In this document: positions 10,254-21,175 of the stretch, in pieces
Layout: each line of letters opens with the position of its first letter
Numbering within the stretch: position 1 is the first letter of the stretch
Origin: Camillea tinctor
Taxonomy: Eukaryota; Ascomycota; Sordariomycetes; Xylariales; Xylariaceae
Direction: 5' to 3'
DNA: 64,000 nt
Assembly (NCBI GenBank): GCA_022578605.1
Contig: MU394100.1
Coordinates: 1 to 64,000 of the forward strand
Notes under the pieces: model-generated
Databases searched by the model: none
What the model was told of the DNA's origin: nothing
Seen by the model: only the letters and a program-made list of their open reading frames with translations
Position numbers and translations under genes: made by a program

Positions 10254-13200
10254 GGTTATAAGCTTAAAAAGCTTTAATTATCGTTATTTTTTAACTTATA
10301 GTGCCGTCGTTTAAAACCTATTTATTAGTTTAGTTTTTTTATTTATAATAAACGAAAGTTTATTTTTTACTGCGCAATAATAACAACGAGATATTATATA
10401 ATAACTAAATTTGCTTAGCTTAAAAGAAATTTATCTTTTCTTTAAAGTAGCATTTCTATATTGTTTTTCTTACTTTTTTTACGCTTTATTTTTTTTTTAT
10501 TTGCGTTTATAAGCGTATATTGCTAATTTAACGCGATTTAAGCGGCAAAATTACTAAGCTGCAATAGTAAAAGCTATATTTAGAGATTTGTAAAGTATAT
10601 AGTATTGCTAAAGCTACTAGTTATAATTAAAACTTAGCTAAAAGGAGTTATTAATTTTTTTTTTTCTTTTTTTTAACTTTACTTTATATACTATTTTAAA
10701 AAAAAAAAAAAAGTTACGAAAAATAAGAAAAAATACACTAACAATAGTATTTATAAATATTAATAAATATAACTTTCGTTTAAAGCTAGTTTCTTAACTT
10801 ACATTTTTTAAATTTTTTAACAAAAACTATTTTTTACATTTTACAGTTAAGTTTTTATAACTTAACGCTAAAAAAACTTTTATAAGTAACTTTAACGGTA
10901 GTAATTTTATTTATTTATTATTTACTTTTTTTTTATTATTATTATTATTACATTTAAGCTAAGTATTATTTATACTTTTTATACTTAGCAACCTTAATAT
11001 ATTCGGTTTTAAAGTTACTTTTATTATATTTATTTTATTATTTTTATTATTTTTTTTTTTATTATTACTGCTTTTTACATTACGGCTTAATAAAGTTACT
11101 TAAAACTTTTATAAGTTAAAAACGCCATACTTTGTAGTAAATAACGTAGCTTTTTAGCAAAATACTGCTAAATAGCCTTTTATAACTACTGTAAAATTAA
11201 GTAAAAAACGAATTAAAAAACTTAAAAGCTTTTTTATTTTTATTAACGACGATTTTAATAGCTTTGCTTTAAAACTTACTATTAAAATTAAACTGTAAAA
11301 AGCTTGTAATAATAAACAAAAAAAAAAACACCGTTATTAGCATTAAATTAAACTAAATTTAAAAACTTAAGTTACTAAATAGATAAATTAAGTTTAGTTA
11401 AAAGCTAATTAATTACTTATTAATAATAAAGTATAAAAAAATGTTTTTAAAAAAGTTAATAGTAATAAAACCAATTTAAAAAAACAAAAAGTTTAAAAAA
11501 GCATTTTTTATTAAGGTAAATATTTAAAAAGATTAGTAAAATAAAGCTTATGCTATTATACGTAATTACTTAAGCAATAACTTTAAAAATATAGTTATAT
11601 TTACTATAATAAAACTTTATAACATTATAGTATTAATATAAGCTAAGCTTAAAAAAACTTATAAACTTAAAAATAACGCTATATTTTAAAAACTTATTTA
11701 TTAGTAAAAGTTTTTTACTTTAAAAGCTTATAAAAAGAAAGTTATAAAGTTAGCGTTTAAAGTTAAAACTATTAAAAGTAAATTAAGCAATTTAAATAAA
11801 ACTTGTTAAATTATTAAATTTATAGCAATTAATAAGTTTTTTAGTTTATTAAGATTATTTTATAACACTTTTTTTATTACTTTTTATGCTATTTATAATA
11901 TTTTCCTTATTAAAAACAATGCTAAAAAAATTATTATAAAAGCAATAATTTTTAATAAAGCTATTTTAATAGCTTAACGTAAAAAATAGTTATAAAAGCT
12001 TAAAAAAACAAGTATTAACTTTTTAATTATGCGCTGTAGTTATATTTACTGCAGTAAAAAGTATAAAAATACTTTTTGTTAAAAAAAATACTTTAAAAAA
12101 ATGTTAAAAAATATTAAAAAAAAGCGTAAAGAACGAAAAAACAAAAAAGCTAAATAAAAAGTTAAAAAAGAAAATAATAGCGCTAAAAATAGCTTAAAAT
12201 TTTTTAATTTACTTTTTATTATAGCTATTAATATTAACTTAAACTTAATTGAAAATATAAGCAATTTTTTACTTAGTTTTACTTTTTTTAGCTTATTTAA
12301 TATTAACGATTTTAATATATACCTTGCTTTTAACGTACTTTTTAATATTTTTATTAAAAGCTTTAATAATAATAAAGTAACGTTTACTTTAAAAGCATTT
12401 TTTAATAATAGTAAAACTTTTTTATATATACTTATTACGAGCATTATTAACGTTAAAGTTATTAGCTTTATTAGCTAATTATTAAAAAAGTGCAAAGTAT
12501 TTAACTTTTTAATGCATATTTTTAAAAAATTTAAAACTGCTACTTGCTTTTTATAATTAAGCCTAATAGTAATGTTTAAAAATAAACTATAAGTATTAGT
12601 TACGAAGTTAAAGTAAGTATTTATATTAAACTTAAGTTATAGTTAAAATACTTTTTATAATAAAAGCAGCTTTATAAATATATAAGAATATATTAAAGAA
12701 AGTATAATAAGTATAAGCGAATATAAAATTATGTTAAAGTTTATAAAGACTTATAAGCTAAAAGTAAAAGTAAAAAAAAAGTTAAATGTTTTAATATTAC
12801 ATAATTTTATTTACTTTTTTAAAGCTATAATAAACTTTATATTAGTTTAGCAATTTATTAAAAAAGGTGCTAAATTTCTTTTTTATTAAAATAAAGCTTT
12901 AAAAACTAAAAAAATAAATTGTTTTATAACGGTTACATTTTTTAGCAGTTTATATATAGTTAATTAATTTAAAAGCTTTATTACTATTACTAACTTTAAT
13001 ATAGCTTTTTACTTTTATTTTATTACCGATTTTAATATAAAAGTTTAATATAAACAACTTGCTTATTTTAAAAATTAAAAATTTCGTTATTTAATAAATG
13101 CTTTAATAAGTATAACGCTGCTTTAATAATACTACTTATATAAAACCTATATTAAAGCTTAAATAAAAAAAGTATTACATAAAAAAAAGCTTTATAAAAA

Positions 13201-16200
13201 AACTTATAAACTTAAATTACTATATATTGATTTTATAAATATGCTTTAAAGTATATAAAAAGTAGTTAGCTATAAAAGATTTACTTTATAAGCCGTTATA
13301 ATAAATAACTTTTTATAAATAATTTAAGTTATTTTTTTAAAAATAATAAGAAACTTTTTTAAAGTATTTAAAAACTTTTTAAAAAAGTACGAAAAACTTA
13401 AGCAGCGCTACTATTTAGTTACTTTTAATTAAAGCCTTACTTTTATTAAAAAAGTGTTTAAAAATTTATACTTAAATAAAGAAATAATAATTTATTTATT
13501 AACTATAAACTAATATTAATAAAATAAGGTATTTAAAAAAAGCATTAATATATTAAAAAAAAAAGTATAAACTATTATATTTATAACTATAGCAAAAAAA
13601 ATCTTACTTAAATATTAGCTTATATTTATATAAATTGCTATTTACTTAAAAAACTAATTTTTTAACTTAAAGCTTAAAAACAAAACACTTTATAAAGCTT
13701 AATTTAACATTAAACTAAATTTATTTTACTTATAAATAATAAAAGCAAAAAAATAATATAAGCTTAAAAGTAAACTATTTATGCTACAGTTTATAATAAA
13801 ACTATATTAAATGCTTAAATATTAAAAAAATAGTATATATAATTACATTATTTTTTTAAAATTTAATAAAGTAATTTACGTTAATAATGTTTTTTTTAAA
13901 GAAAAATACTTTTATATATTTATAAAAAAAATATTTAAGCTATTTATAAAAGCACCCCGTAATAAAAAAAAAACTATTATATAAATAATTAACAAATAAG
14001 TAAAACTTAAACTGCTATTTTTATAAATAAAAGGAGATTTAAAGCTTAAACTGCTTAAATAGTTTATTAAAAACTATGTTAATACTGTTAAAAAAACTTT
14101 TAATAAAGCAGTTACTTTATTATAGTTAAATGTTAAATTTTTTAATAGCAAAAAAGTTACGCTTATTACTATAAATTTTACCTTTAAAAATAAGTTTAAA
14201 ATGTGTAATTTAATTACTATTATAATATTAAAACTTTATTAAAGCTATTTATATTTACGCTTAAAACTTATTAAAAAGTAAAGTAAATATAAACTATTAA
14301 CTTTACACAATAAAAAAAAGTATATACTAAATAACTTTAACTTATTTTAAGTTATAGTATGTTTAATAAGTATAATATGCGCGCTTTTAAATATTAAATT
14401 AACAAAACTTAAATTATTAAAATAAGTTAAAAACAATGCTTATTAATATAGTTAATATAAAACTATAAATAGCAAATATAAGTTATTAGTTAATAATTGC
14501 ATTTAAACGTTAATATAGCTATTAAAAAAACGTAAAGCTTTTAATAATAAGTAGGTATATAAGTTAAAAAAAGGTGCTAACGGTAAAATTATGCGCTATA
14601 AAACTTATTAAGTTATTAAAAATTTTAAATAAATAAAAGAAATAAACTATAACAAAACGTTTGCGTTTATAGTAAAACTTATAAATTATAAAGCTATTTT
14701 TGCTATAATTGCAGTTTTAAATTTTAAATTAAAATAAATAAACGTTAAAATTGCTTTTTTTTATAGTGCTACTATAAAAAAAATATACGTATAACAATTG
14801 CTTAAATTTAATAATAGCATTAATAAAGTTTATAAGTTATATAAAGCATTATATAAGCTTAAATAGGCACTTAAAATTTAGTATAAAACGTTAGCATTGT
14901 TTATAAAAAAATAAAAATTTGTTTTTTTAAACGCAAACGTCGGCATATTTGCAAAAAAACATACCTATATTGCTATATACGTAAATAATTTACTTATTAC
15001 TAATCTCTTAAAAAAAAAAGTAAATAGCATTAAGTTTACTTTAAGTAAAAAGTTTAAAATATTAAATTTAAAACTTTACTTATTTTATTTAAAAATATTA
15101 GTTAAAAAAAATAAAAAAAATAAAGCTATTTACTTTAATTAATAGGTTTATTTAAAAAAAGTACTTAAAAAGTTTAGTATATAAAATATAGCTTTTAAAG
15201 CAATATTTATAAAAACTAGCTTTATAAAACCTTCTTTATAAAATTACGTTTTTAGCTTAAAAAATAAAAGTTAATATGTAAAAGCTATAAAGTTACTAAT
15301 ATATGCTATATTAAGCATTAAACTTAATATAGCATATATTGTTTTTTTTTGTAGTAAATATTTAGTTAAGCTTAATAAAACTTATATTAAAGCAGTTAAA
15401 AAAATTTTTAAGTATTTTAAAAAAATTATTAACTTAAAATTAATATACTATAAAAAGCTATAAAACTTAATAAGTTATATTAACGCAAATTAAGCTAAAA
15501 ACTACGAAACTTAACATTTTATTTTAAGCTACGTTTTTAACGTTAATAGCAGTGCTATTAATTAAAGCTTAAAATAATAAACTACTATATTTTTATTATC
15601 GTATAAAGTTAAATATATTAGCGAAATATAAGCTATAAAAAAAGCTATTTAGTTAAAAAAACTACTAAGTAAATTAAATATAAAAAAAGGTTTAAAAGCA
15701 ATTATTATTTATAATAATAACTAAAAAATAATAGCTTTAGTTAAAAACCCTTAATTTTACGCTTATATAAAGCATATAGCAATTTAATATTATTTTATAC
15801 ATAAAAAATAAGCTTTAAAAAAAATAAACGTTAAATACGTTTTTATTTATAAATAAATAATTAATAAATTTATTAAAGCATTTTTTAAAAATAAGTTTAT
15901 TGCATTTAAGGATGTTTTAAGCTTAAAGTAAGTAAAAGTTTATTACTTTAACGTTAATTTAAGCTTTTTAATACTTTGTTTTTTTATAAAGCTGCATTAC
16001 GTAACTTATAAGAAAATATTTTGTTAACGCATTAATAAAAAAGCAAACTATTAATTATTACTTTATAACTACTTAACTATTTTTTAAAATAGTAAATATT
16101 TATAACGCATAATCGTTTTAGTACTTATAAAAATACTTTAAAGCTAACTTAAAAAAACTTTAATTATTAGCATACTTTATTTTAAAATAGCATTAAATAT

Positions 16201-17049
16201 TGCATATTTTACTGCTTTAAAAAAACCTTTAAATAATTTTACTTTATTAAGAAAATAACTAACTAGTTACTTTAACTAATATAGCGACTTATAAAGCAAT
16301 TTTCTTTATATACACTTTTAAGCAATATTGTTTAGCAATAGCGAAAAAAAAAAAAATTAAGTAGCTTATAAAATAAATAACGCTATAACGCAAAACACTT
16401 TTAGCACGTTTTACAATACAAAAAAACACAAAAAGCAAACTTAAATTAAACTATTTAATATGCTTATAAAGCAACTAATAAAAAACCTTTAAAAAAATGC
16501 TATTTAGCATTATTACATTATAGCGGTAATTATAAACTTAAAAAAAAATAAGGTTATAATATTTTAAAATTGCGATTTAAAGCTAGTTTTTAGCGAGATT
16601 AAAGTAAAAAACGCTTTATTTAGCAAGTAACAAACTTTTATTAAATATATATAATAAAAAATAAAAAAATTAAAAATTTAGTATAACGTTAATGCTAAAT
16701 TTAATAAGCAAAATAAATGCTTTATATACTTTATAAAAAAAGTTAAAAACTAAGCCATTATAAGAAATAAAGCGTTTACTAAAGATAACGACTCTCATAT
16801 AAAGAACTATATACGGCTTACTTAGCTATAAAAGGTTTTACAAAATACTTTTTTTTTTTTTTTTTTTTTACGATAGTTTTTTAAGTTTTAACAAGTTTGT
16901 AAAGTATTAAAAACTAAAACATAAGTTAACGTATGGAAAAAAAAAAGAAAAAAATAAATAAACTCTTTAAAAGCACTTTATAGTACCTTATAAGCTATAA
17001 AGCCTCATTATGTATTTTACTATTAATAACAATGTAGTTTAAGTAAAAG

Positions 17050-17183
17050 TGTTAAAATAAATAGTTTATGCGTCTTACACTTATGCTATATATAAAATAT
17101 TTAGTAGGCCTTTAAGGCCTACGGTATATCTCTCCTCTTTACATTTAATAATACACCTTATAGCAACCTACTTAAAATCAACA
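17050..17183 (+). repeat. 3' LTR of the copia element
   Basis: A 134-bp repeat matches the 5' LTR with scattered transitions (start TGTTAAAATAAATAG). It is followed at once by CTTTT, the duplicated target site, and then by the continuation of the P450 pseudogene. Confidence 0.93.
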
Positions 17184-17461
17184 CTTTTCTCAAAGAATCC
17201 TCTCGTTTTCAGCCGTCTAATTCCATCTCAGTACACTGGAAGGCATTAGAACCCTTCACCTTTAAAGACAGCGTTTACATTCTCCTTGGCGATGTGGCGT
17301 GCGTACCATCTCAAGCGATTATGCAGGATAAGTATACATACTATAATAGTAAGACATTTTCCGCTTGAAGGTTCATTGAATTTGAAGACGTTGGGTCTTC
17401 AGGTCAAACCAGGAGGCAGATTACAAGTAGATTCACAAATACGGATATGGGGTACCTTATC
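17184..17461 (+). pseudogene. Cytochrome P450 pseudogene, 3' part
   Basis: This continues the gene from 10119. With the element and one CTTTT removed, the K-helix reads LLEAFLKESSR, where the ExxR motif is ESSR. HWKALEPFTFKDSVY and LGDVACVPSQAIMQD follow. Then come a stop codon before RFIEFEDVGS, and an end at about DMGYLI, where a dispersed repeat begins. The heme-binding cysteine loop is absent, so the gene is dead independently of the retrotransposon. Confidence 0.8.
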
Positions 17462-17726
17462 TGGGGACTAGGGGAATCAGGGACCACAATTCTGGGTGTA
17501 TAAAGGTTATGTTTCAAGATTGCGATAGTTTCTTTTATTTTTCATGTCACGTTGGCGTTGTTTTACAGCATAGATCAATACATTCCCCTAATATACTTCC
17601 TCTTCATATGCTTCTTTTACAAATAAATAGTATAAAGGTTGGGTGCCGTAGGTTAGGGACTATAGTCCCTAGCCCCTTTTAGTCTCATACAACTGTTGAT
17701 AGGGGTTCCCCTCTATTTCCAGTTCA
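17462..17726. repeat. Dispersed LTR-like repeat, copy 2
   Basis: Second copy of the 4866-5153 repeat, with TG...CA ends. Flanks are TTATC on the left and TTATG on the right, a 4-of-5 match that may be a decayed target duplication. It abuts the truncated 3' end of the P450 pseudogene, which suggests a second insertion into the same dead gene. Confidence 0.65.
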
Positions 17727-18457
17727 TTATGTATTATAATACATTTATATATTTAGAAACAATACTTTAAGCTTTTATTAACTGTGGTGTTTATTTAACC
17801 ATTAATGATTAAATGCGTAGAAACTGTTTTTCTTTTTCATTATTACGCAACTTTTTATAACCTAATTTATTTTTGTTTCTGCTTATTACCTAGGTGGATG
17901 ACTCAGCAGGCCCTAGATGTATTAGTTCTCCTTTTTGGTTTCACTATCCTTTTCTCTCTCTCTCTCTCTCTCACGGATAGCTCCACAGCACAATGTACTA
18001 TTGTGCACAGTGCCCGTGTGTCCTGGGAGGTTATCCCCCACACTGCTATTAAGTCTGCACATGCCGCTATAATTCCTTTTACTGTAAATTCAAGCTCCGT
18101 TATAAACATCGTTAAATGGGTAGGCGTAAGTAGTGCTAATACTGCGTTCATCGTTATACGAGCATAGTAGTATACAACGGAATGTTTCTCGGGGAAAAAA
18201 ATGAAAGGGACCTGACGCAGTTAAGCAGTCAGAAGACTCAATCAATGGTCTTTTAGGTTAGCGATATATGGTTAGTACACAATCTTGACAGTAACAGTGG
18301 TGATTTATAATGATTTCAACATTAACGTATGTTACTAAGACATTAGGCGAAACAACAGTGAATTTGTCATAAAACGGTAGCTAGTTTTCAACTAGTTCAA
18401 CATACTAGTTTTTGTGAAGTTGTAATGGGTTATAGGTAAATAACCTCGATCTATAGT
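17727..18457. other. Intergenic with a (TC)n microsatellite
   Basis: A TC dinucleotide run of about 20 bases lies near 17953-17972. The open frames on both strands here (17805-18167) show no domain. No supported gene. Confidence 0.6.
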
Positions 18458-19381
18458 CTAGACCTTAAAGCTCGTGTCCCGAACAATAAGCGTGGAAGAA
18501 ACATTTCTAGCTAAGAAACTGCCTTCATATCTAAGAATGTGGAGGTTTGCCCAAGGGTCCATCGTTGAGTTCCTTGGAAAGCTAACATGCCCTTTCCCTA
18601 GCCATACCTCATTGCATTGCATGTCCATAGTACACGGAATAAATTCCCGGATCGAGGCAGCCTCGCCTGGGATTGGGGATGGTATACTCCGCAAATTCAG
18701 TTGCCACTTCCCGGTATTGGGCATCTGAGTGGTATACTGTTCGGGCATAAATTCAAACTCGACCACTTTGCGACCACTACAATAACGGGAGTCAGTAATC
18801 GCGATATTGGCATAATATTCTTTACTCTTAAGCCCGTGTTTCTAAAGTCAAAATTCCCAGGAGCTCATACGTTTAGTTATGATAGGAGATTAAGACTCCT
18901 GGGCTGGTTTGAGACAGGCTAAAGAGGGCAAGAAATGATTCCAAGAAAAAAATTATACTCACGTTGGTCGCTCCGCCCCACCCAAGACAAGACGGCTTCC
19001 AGTGAGCGGTTCAATGGTTGTGTTACCAAAGACCTTAGGGTAACCGTACAATTCACGACCAGCAAATATTGCCGCTTCGTTATCAAGAATGAGTATGAGG
19101 TTGTAATCGAATCTTTCGCCCTTATACGAAACTTCTACCTGGTGGACGAACTCGCTATACGCCCCAACCGAGCTCATGCCATACTCGACAAAAAGTGAAG
19201 TCATAATTGGCTCCTCATCTAGTTCAAGGACATTGGGAACTAGGTGACGGATCTCTGATACAGCAACACGATATGTGATCCCGATTATCGTGAGACCTGT
19301 AAATGACGATTTGGCATTTGGATAGGTCGGTGAGAAGACCGGGACTGAGTCATCAGTGATCGAGAGGGTTCCGAGGGGCAT
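18458..19381 (-). CDS. Acetoacetate decarboxylase family protein
   Basis: Exons 19381-18963 and 18776-18458 join in phase to 245 residues, the usual size for this family. The 186-nt intron has donor GTGAGT, a CTGAC branch sequence and a TTGTAG acceptor; the joint gives ERPTGRKVVEFEF. Family marks are YSEF with the expected glutamate (about 77), the active-site segment GRELYGYPKVFG with a lysine near 116, LRSIPSPIPG, and GKGHVSFP near the C-terminus. In the classical enzyme the Schiff-base lysine is followed by a second lysine that lowers its pKa. Here that position is valine, so decarboxylation of acetoacetate is doubtful. It is divergent from the bZIP gene 566 bp away. It is likely an accessory catalyst of specialised metabolism. 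Confidence 0.82.
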
Positions 19382-19947
19382 GATGCTATATGGGTGTTAT
19401 CCTATCTCAAATATGTGTACAATTGTATAAGTTAAGTCATGTCTGGCGTGGGTATCATATCCAAGTCGATGTAAGCGTCGCATTTATATCATCAAGATAC
19501 CTTAATAACTTTATGGGTCATTCCAGATAGGACTATTTACATTGACACCTGACCCTTCCATTCCCCCGTCCCCCACACCACACACAAAAGTAAGCGGTCT
19601 AATCAGTCCGGTTCTGTATGGGGAATAAACTGGGTTCATTCGTAGGCCCCACCTATGTACTGTTATGCGGCTGACGTTGAATGCATAGTCGCGCCAAGAC
19701 ATGTTCGTTCGCGAGTCCACTGGCTACCTAGGCCTTATCGGACTGTACGATGACCCCGATAATTTTAAATCCACGACCGTAAACTCTTTTGAAGGTCTAC
19801 CAAAGTATTACCTCCGGCAACATGGCAAGTACCTGTCCTAATAAACTACTCGGGTTGTGACTTTATAAATTAATAAAGAACGAATCACATCCCCATCAAC
19901 GTTCTTCCGCTACTGTTGTGTTCGAATCCGCTAAAGTCCATATAGCG
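19382..19947. promoter_or_regulatory. Shared divergent promoter region, decarboxylase-family / bZIP genes
   Basis: 566 bases lie between the two start codons, with no open gene inside. Both genes must be driven from here, so the bZIP protein is a plausible regulator of its neighbour. I did not identify a specific operator. Confidence 0.5.
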
Positions 19948-21175
19948 ATGGCAGAACATATCTCTTCGGGAAATAAATCGCAAAAGCGCAGATGGCAAAA
20001 TGTAATAGCGCAACGAAATTACCGTATGCCCCCAGACTCACTGTTTTCTGTGCATAGCTCACCACTTAGCCGTCCCTCGCTTAGGTAGAAGACAGCAAGA
20101 AAAGAGGGGAAAACTAGAAAGGCTAGCCATCGTTGCCCTTGTCTCACAAGTTCCGCCGAAAGTGCCATTGGACCTTGATAATGGGCATTTTCACAACCGC
20201 GTATTATATCATCGCAGCTTCCTGCATAATAACACATCGGATAATGGAACTGCTGCTATCCCAGATTTAGGGGGTATATGCTTATCTTCGAACATGGGCC
20301 TATTCCTAAGCACTGGTGATGTCTTCTCCTACTTAGCCTCCTGCAACGAGCTCGAGAGGAGAAACTTCTTTGAGATTATGACCCAGGAAAGTTTCGGAAT
20401 CCGAGATATTTTCAAGTACGGCCTAATTTCCCTGGGCTACACCGTGAGTCCTTCACTATACAATAGTGCTGGATCTCTCCCTATGCGTCAATGGATGCAG
20501 AGGGTCGCTATAGAATTAGGATATGTTGACTTGAAAGAAGCTTTCAGAACTGGCCTTACAGTTTTCGGTAAATTGAAGGTCACGTCTAGACATGGCATTA
20601 GTATGGATGATATGTTCAAGTCTACCACCTGCCCCGCTACAGTCGACCCAGCCATGAACTACATAACCATCTCCAGAGTGTCATTTACATCTGCTATAAT
20701 GATCAATGCGTTGCACCTCGGTATACCGTGGTACAATCTTCTGCACCATGATGCTGAATCCCCTTTCCCATTCCTAGGGGAAAGCTTCACCCAGGGGGAT
20801 GAAACGGTTCATTATAATGGAATCAGCCAAACTCCCGAGACACAGCTAAAATTTTCGGATCACTTCAGCTCTATTGGAAATGACCTAATACCCACTGCTG
20901 TCCAACTTACCATCCGCCACCACCCAACTTTAGACACCATTCCATGGGCCAACTTCCGCTCAAAGGCGATTCTCGCTATATATTCGGACCCACCTTCAAT
21001 TGACGAAAATGACTTCTGCCTTGATCTGTTCAACGATGGTGTGGGGGTATACCCCCCTAAGGCACACACACAGGGCTCAGGGCACAACGGGATATATTGC
21101 CGTGCTATCAAGCTATACGTGTGTGTGTGTGTGTGTGAGAGAGAGATAATAATGATAAACCCAAAAAGAGACTAA
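19948..21175 (+). CDS. bZIP transcription factor with DUF3425-type C-terminal domain
   Basis: Exons 19948-20023 and 20085-21175 join in phase to 388 residues. The 61-nt intron (GTATGC donor, TTAG acceptor) cuts an arginine codon inside the basic region. The joint gives QKRRWQNVIAQRNYR followed by RRQQEKRGKLERLA, the pattern of fungal bZIPs with a short zipper (leucines near 36 and 39). The large C-terminal part contains HHPTLDTIPWANFR and DENDFCLDLFNDG, which match the DUF3425 pattern of an H-P-x-x-D-x-I-P-W motif and an acidic D-L-x-D-G block. The usual tryptophan-rich end is missing. Instead the frame runs through a GT/GA microsatellite (CVCVCERE) to a stop, so the C-terminus may be eroded. 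A nuclear regulator, probably local. Confidence 0.82.
21119..21145. repeat. (GT)n(GA)n microsatellite inside the bZIP 3' coding end
   Basis: About nine GT units followed by four GA units. It is translated as Val/Cys and Glu/Arg alternation. Slippage here would change the frame of the last ten or so codons. Confidence 0.9.

Larger units (their letters stand above)
10120..17183 (+). mobile_element. Ty1/copia LTR retrotransposon, inactivated by RIP-like mutation
   Basis: A 7064-bp element has 134-bp LTRs at 10120-10253 and 17050-17183 and a CTTTT target duplication at 10115-10119 and 17184-17188. The 6.8-kb interior is extremely AT-rich and riddled with stops, yet the copia order can be read on the plus strand: integrase (about 13210-13650, a TPYTPQQNGV-like stretch), reverse transcriptase (about 14640-15010, INYNKTFAFIVK, INVKIAFFYS, YVNNLLIT in place of YVDDLLIT), then RNase H (about 15480-15690, a DADWAG-like start and EAEYI-like SEIQA). 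G-to-A and C-to-T changes explain these replacements. The sequence after the 5' LTR, GGTTATAAGCTT, looks like a mutated primer site for the anticodon half of initiator tRNA-Met, as copia elements use. Confidence 0.95.

Noticed and set aside
12079..12444. Open frame of 121 codons on the minus strand
   Set aside because: It lies inside the RIP-mutated copia element, is almost all Lys/Leu/Ile/Phe, and runs opposite to the readable element domains.
17455..17475. Apparent P450 heme-region residues WGLG at the pseudogene end
   Set aside because: The bases coding WGLG are the first bases of the dispersed repeat and occur identically in its other copy, so the match is coincidental.
17805..18167. Overlapping open frames on both strands
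   Set aside because: They run across a TC microsatellite, have no domain, and mirror each other as composition artefacts do.
18777..18841. Extra N-terminal residues for exon 2 of the decarboxylase-family gene through an upstream acceptor
   Set aside because: The acceptor at 18842 puts exon 2 out of phase with exon 1, while the one at 18777 restores the phase and the family sequence.
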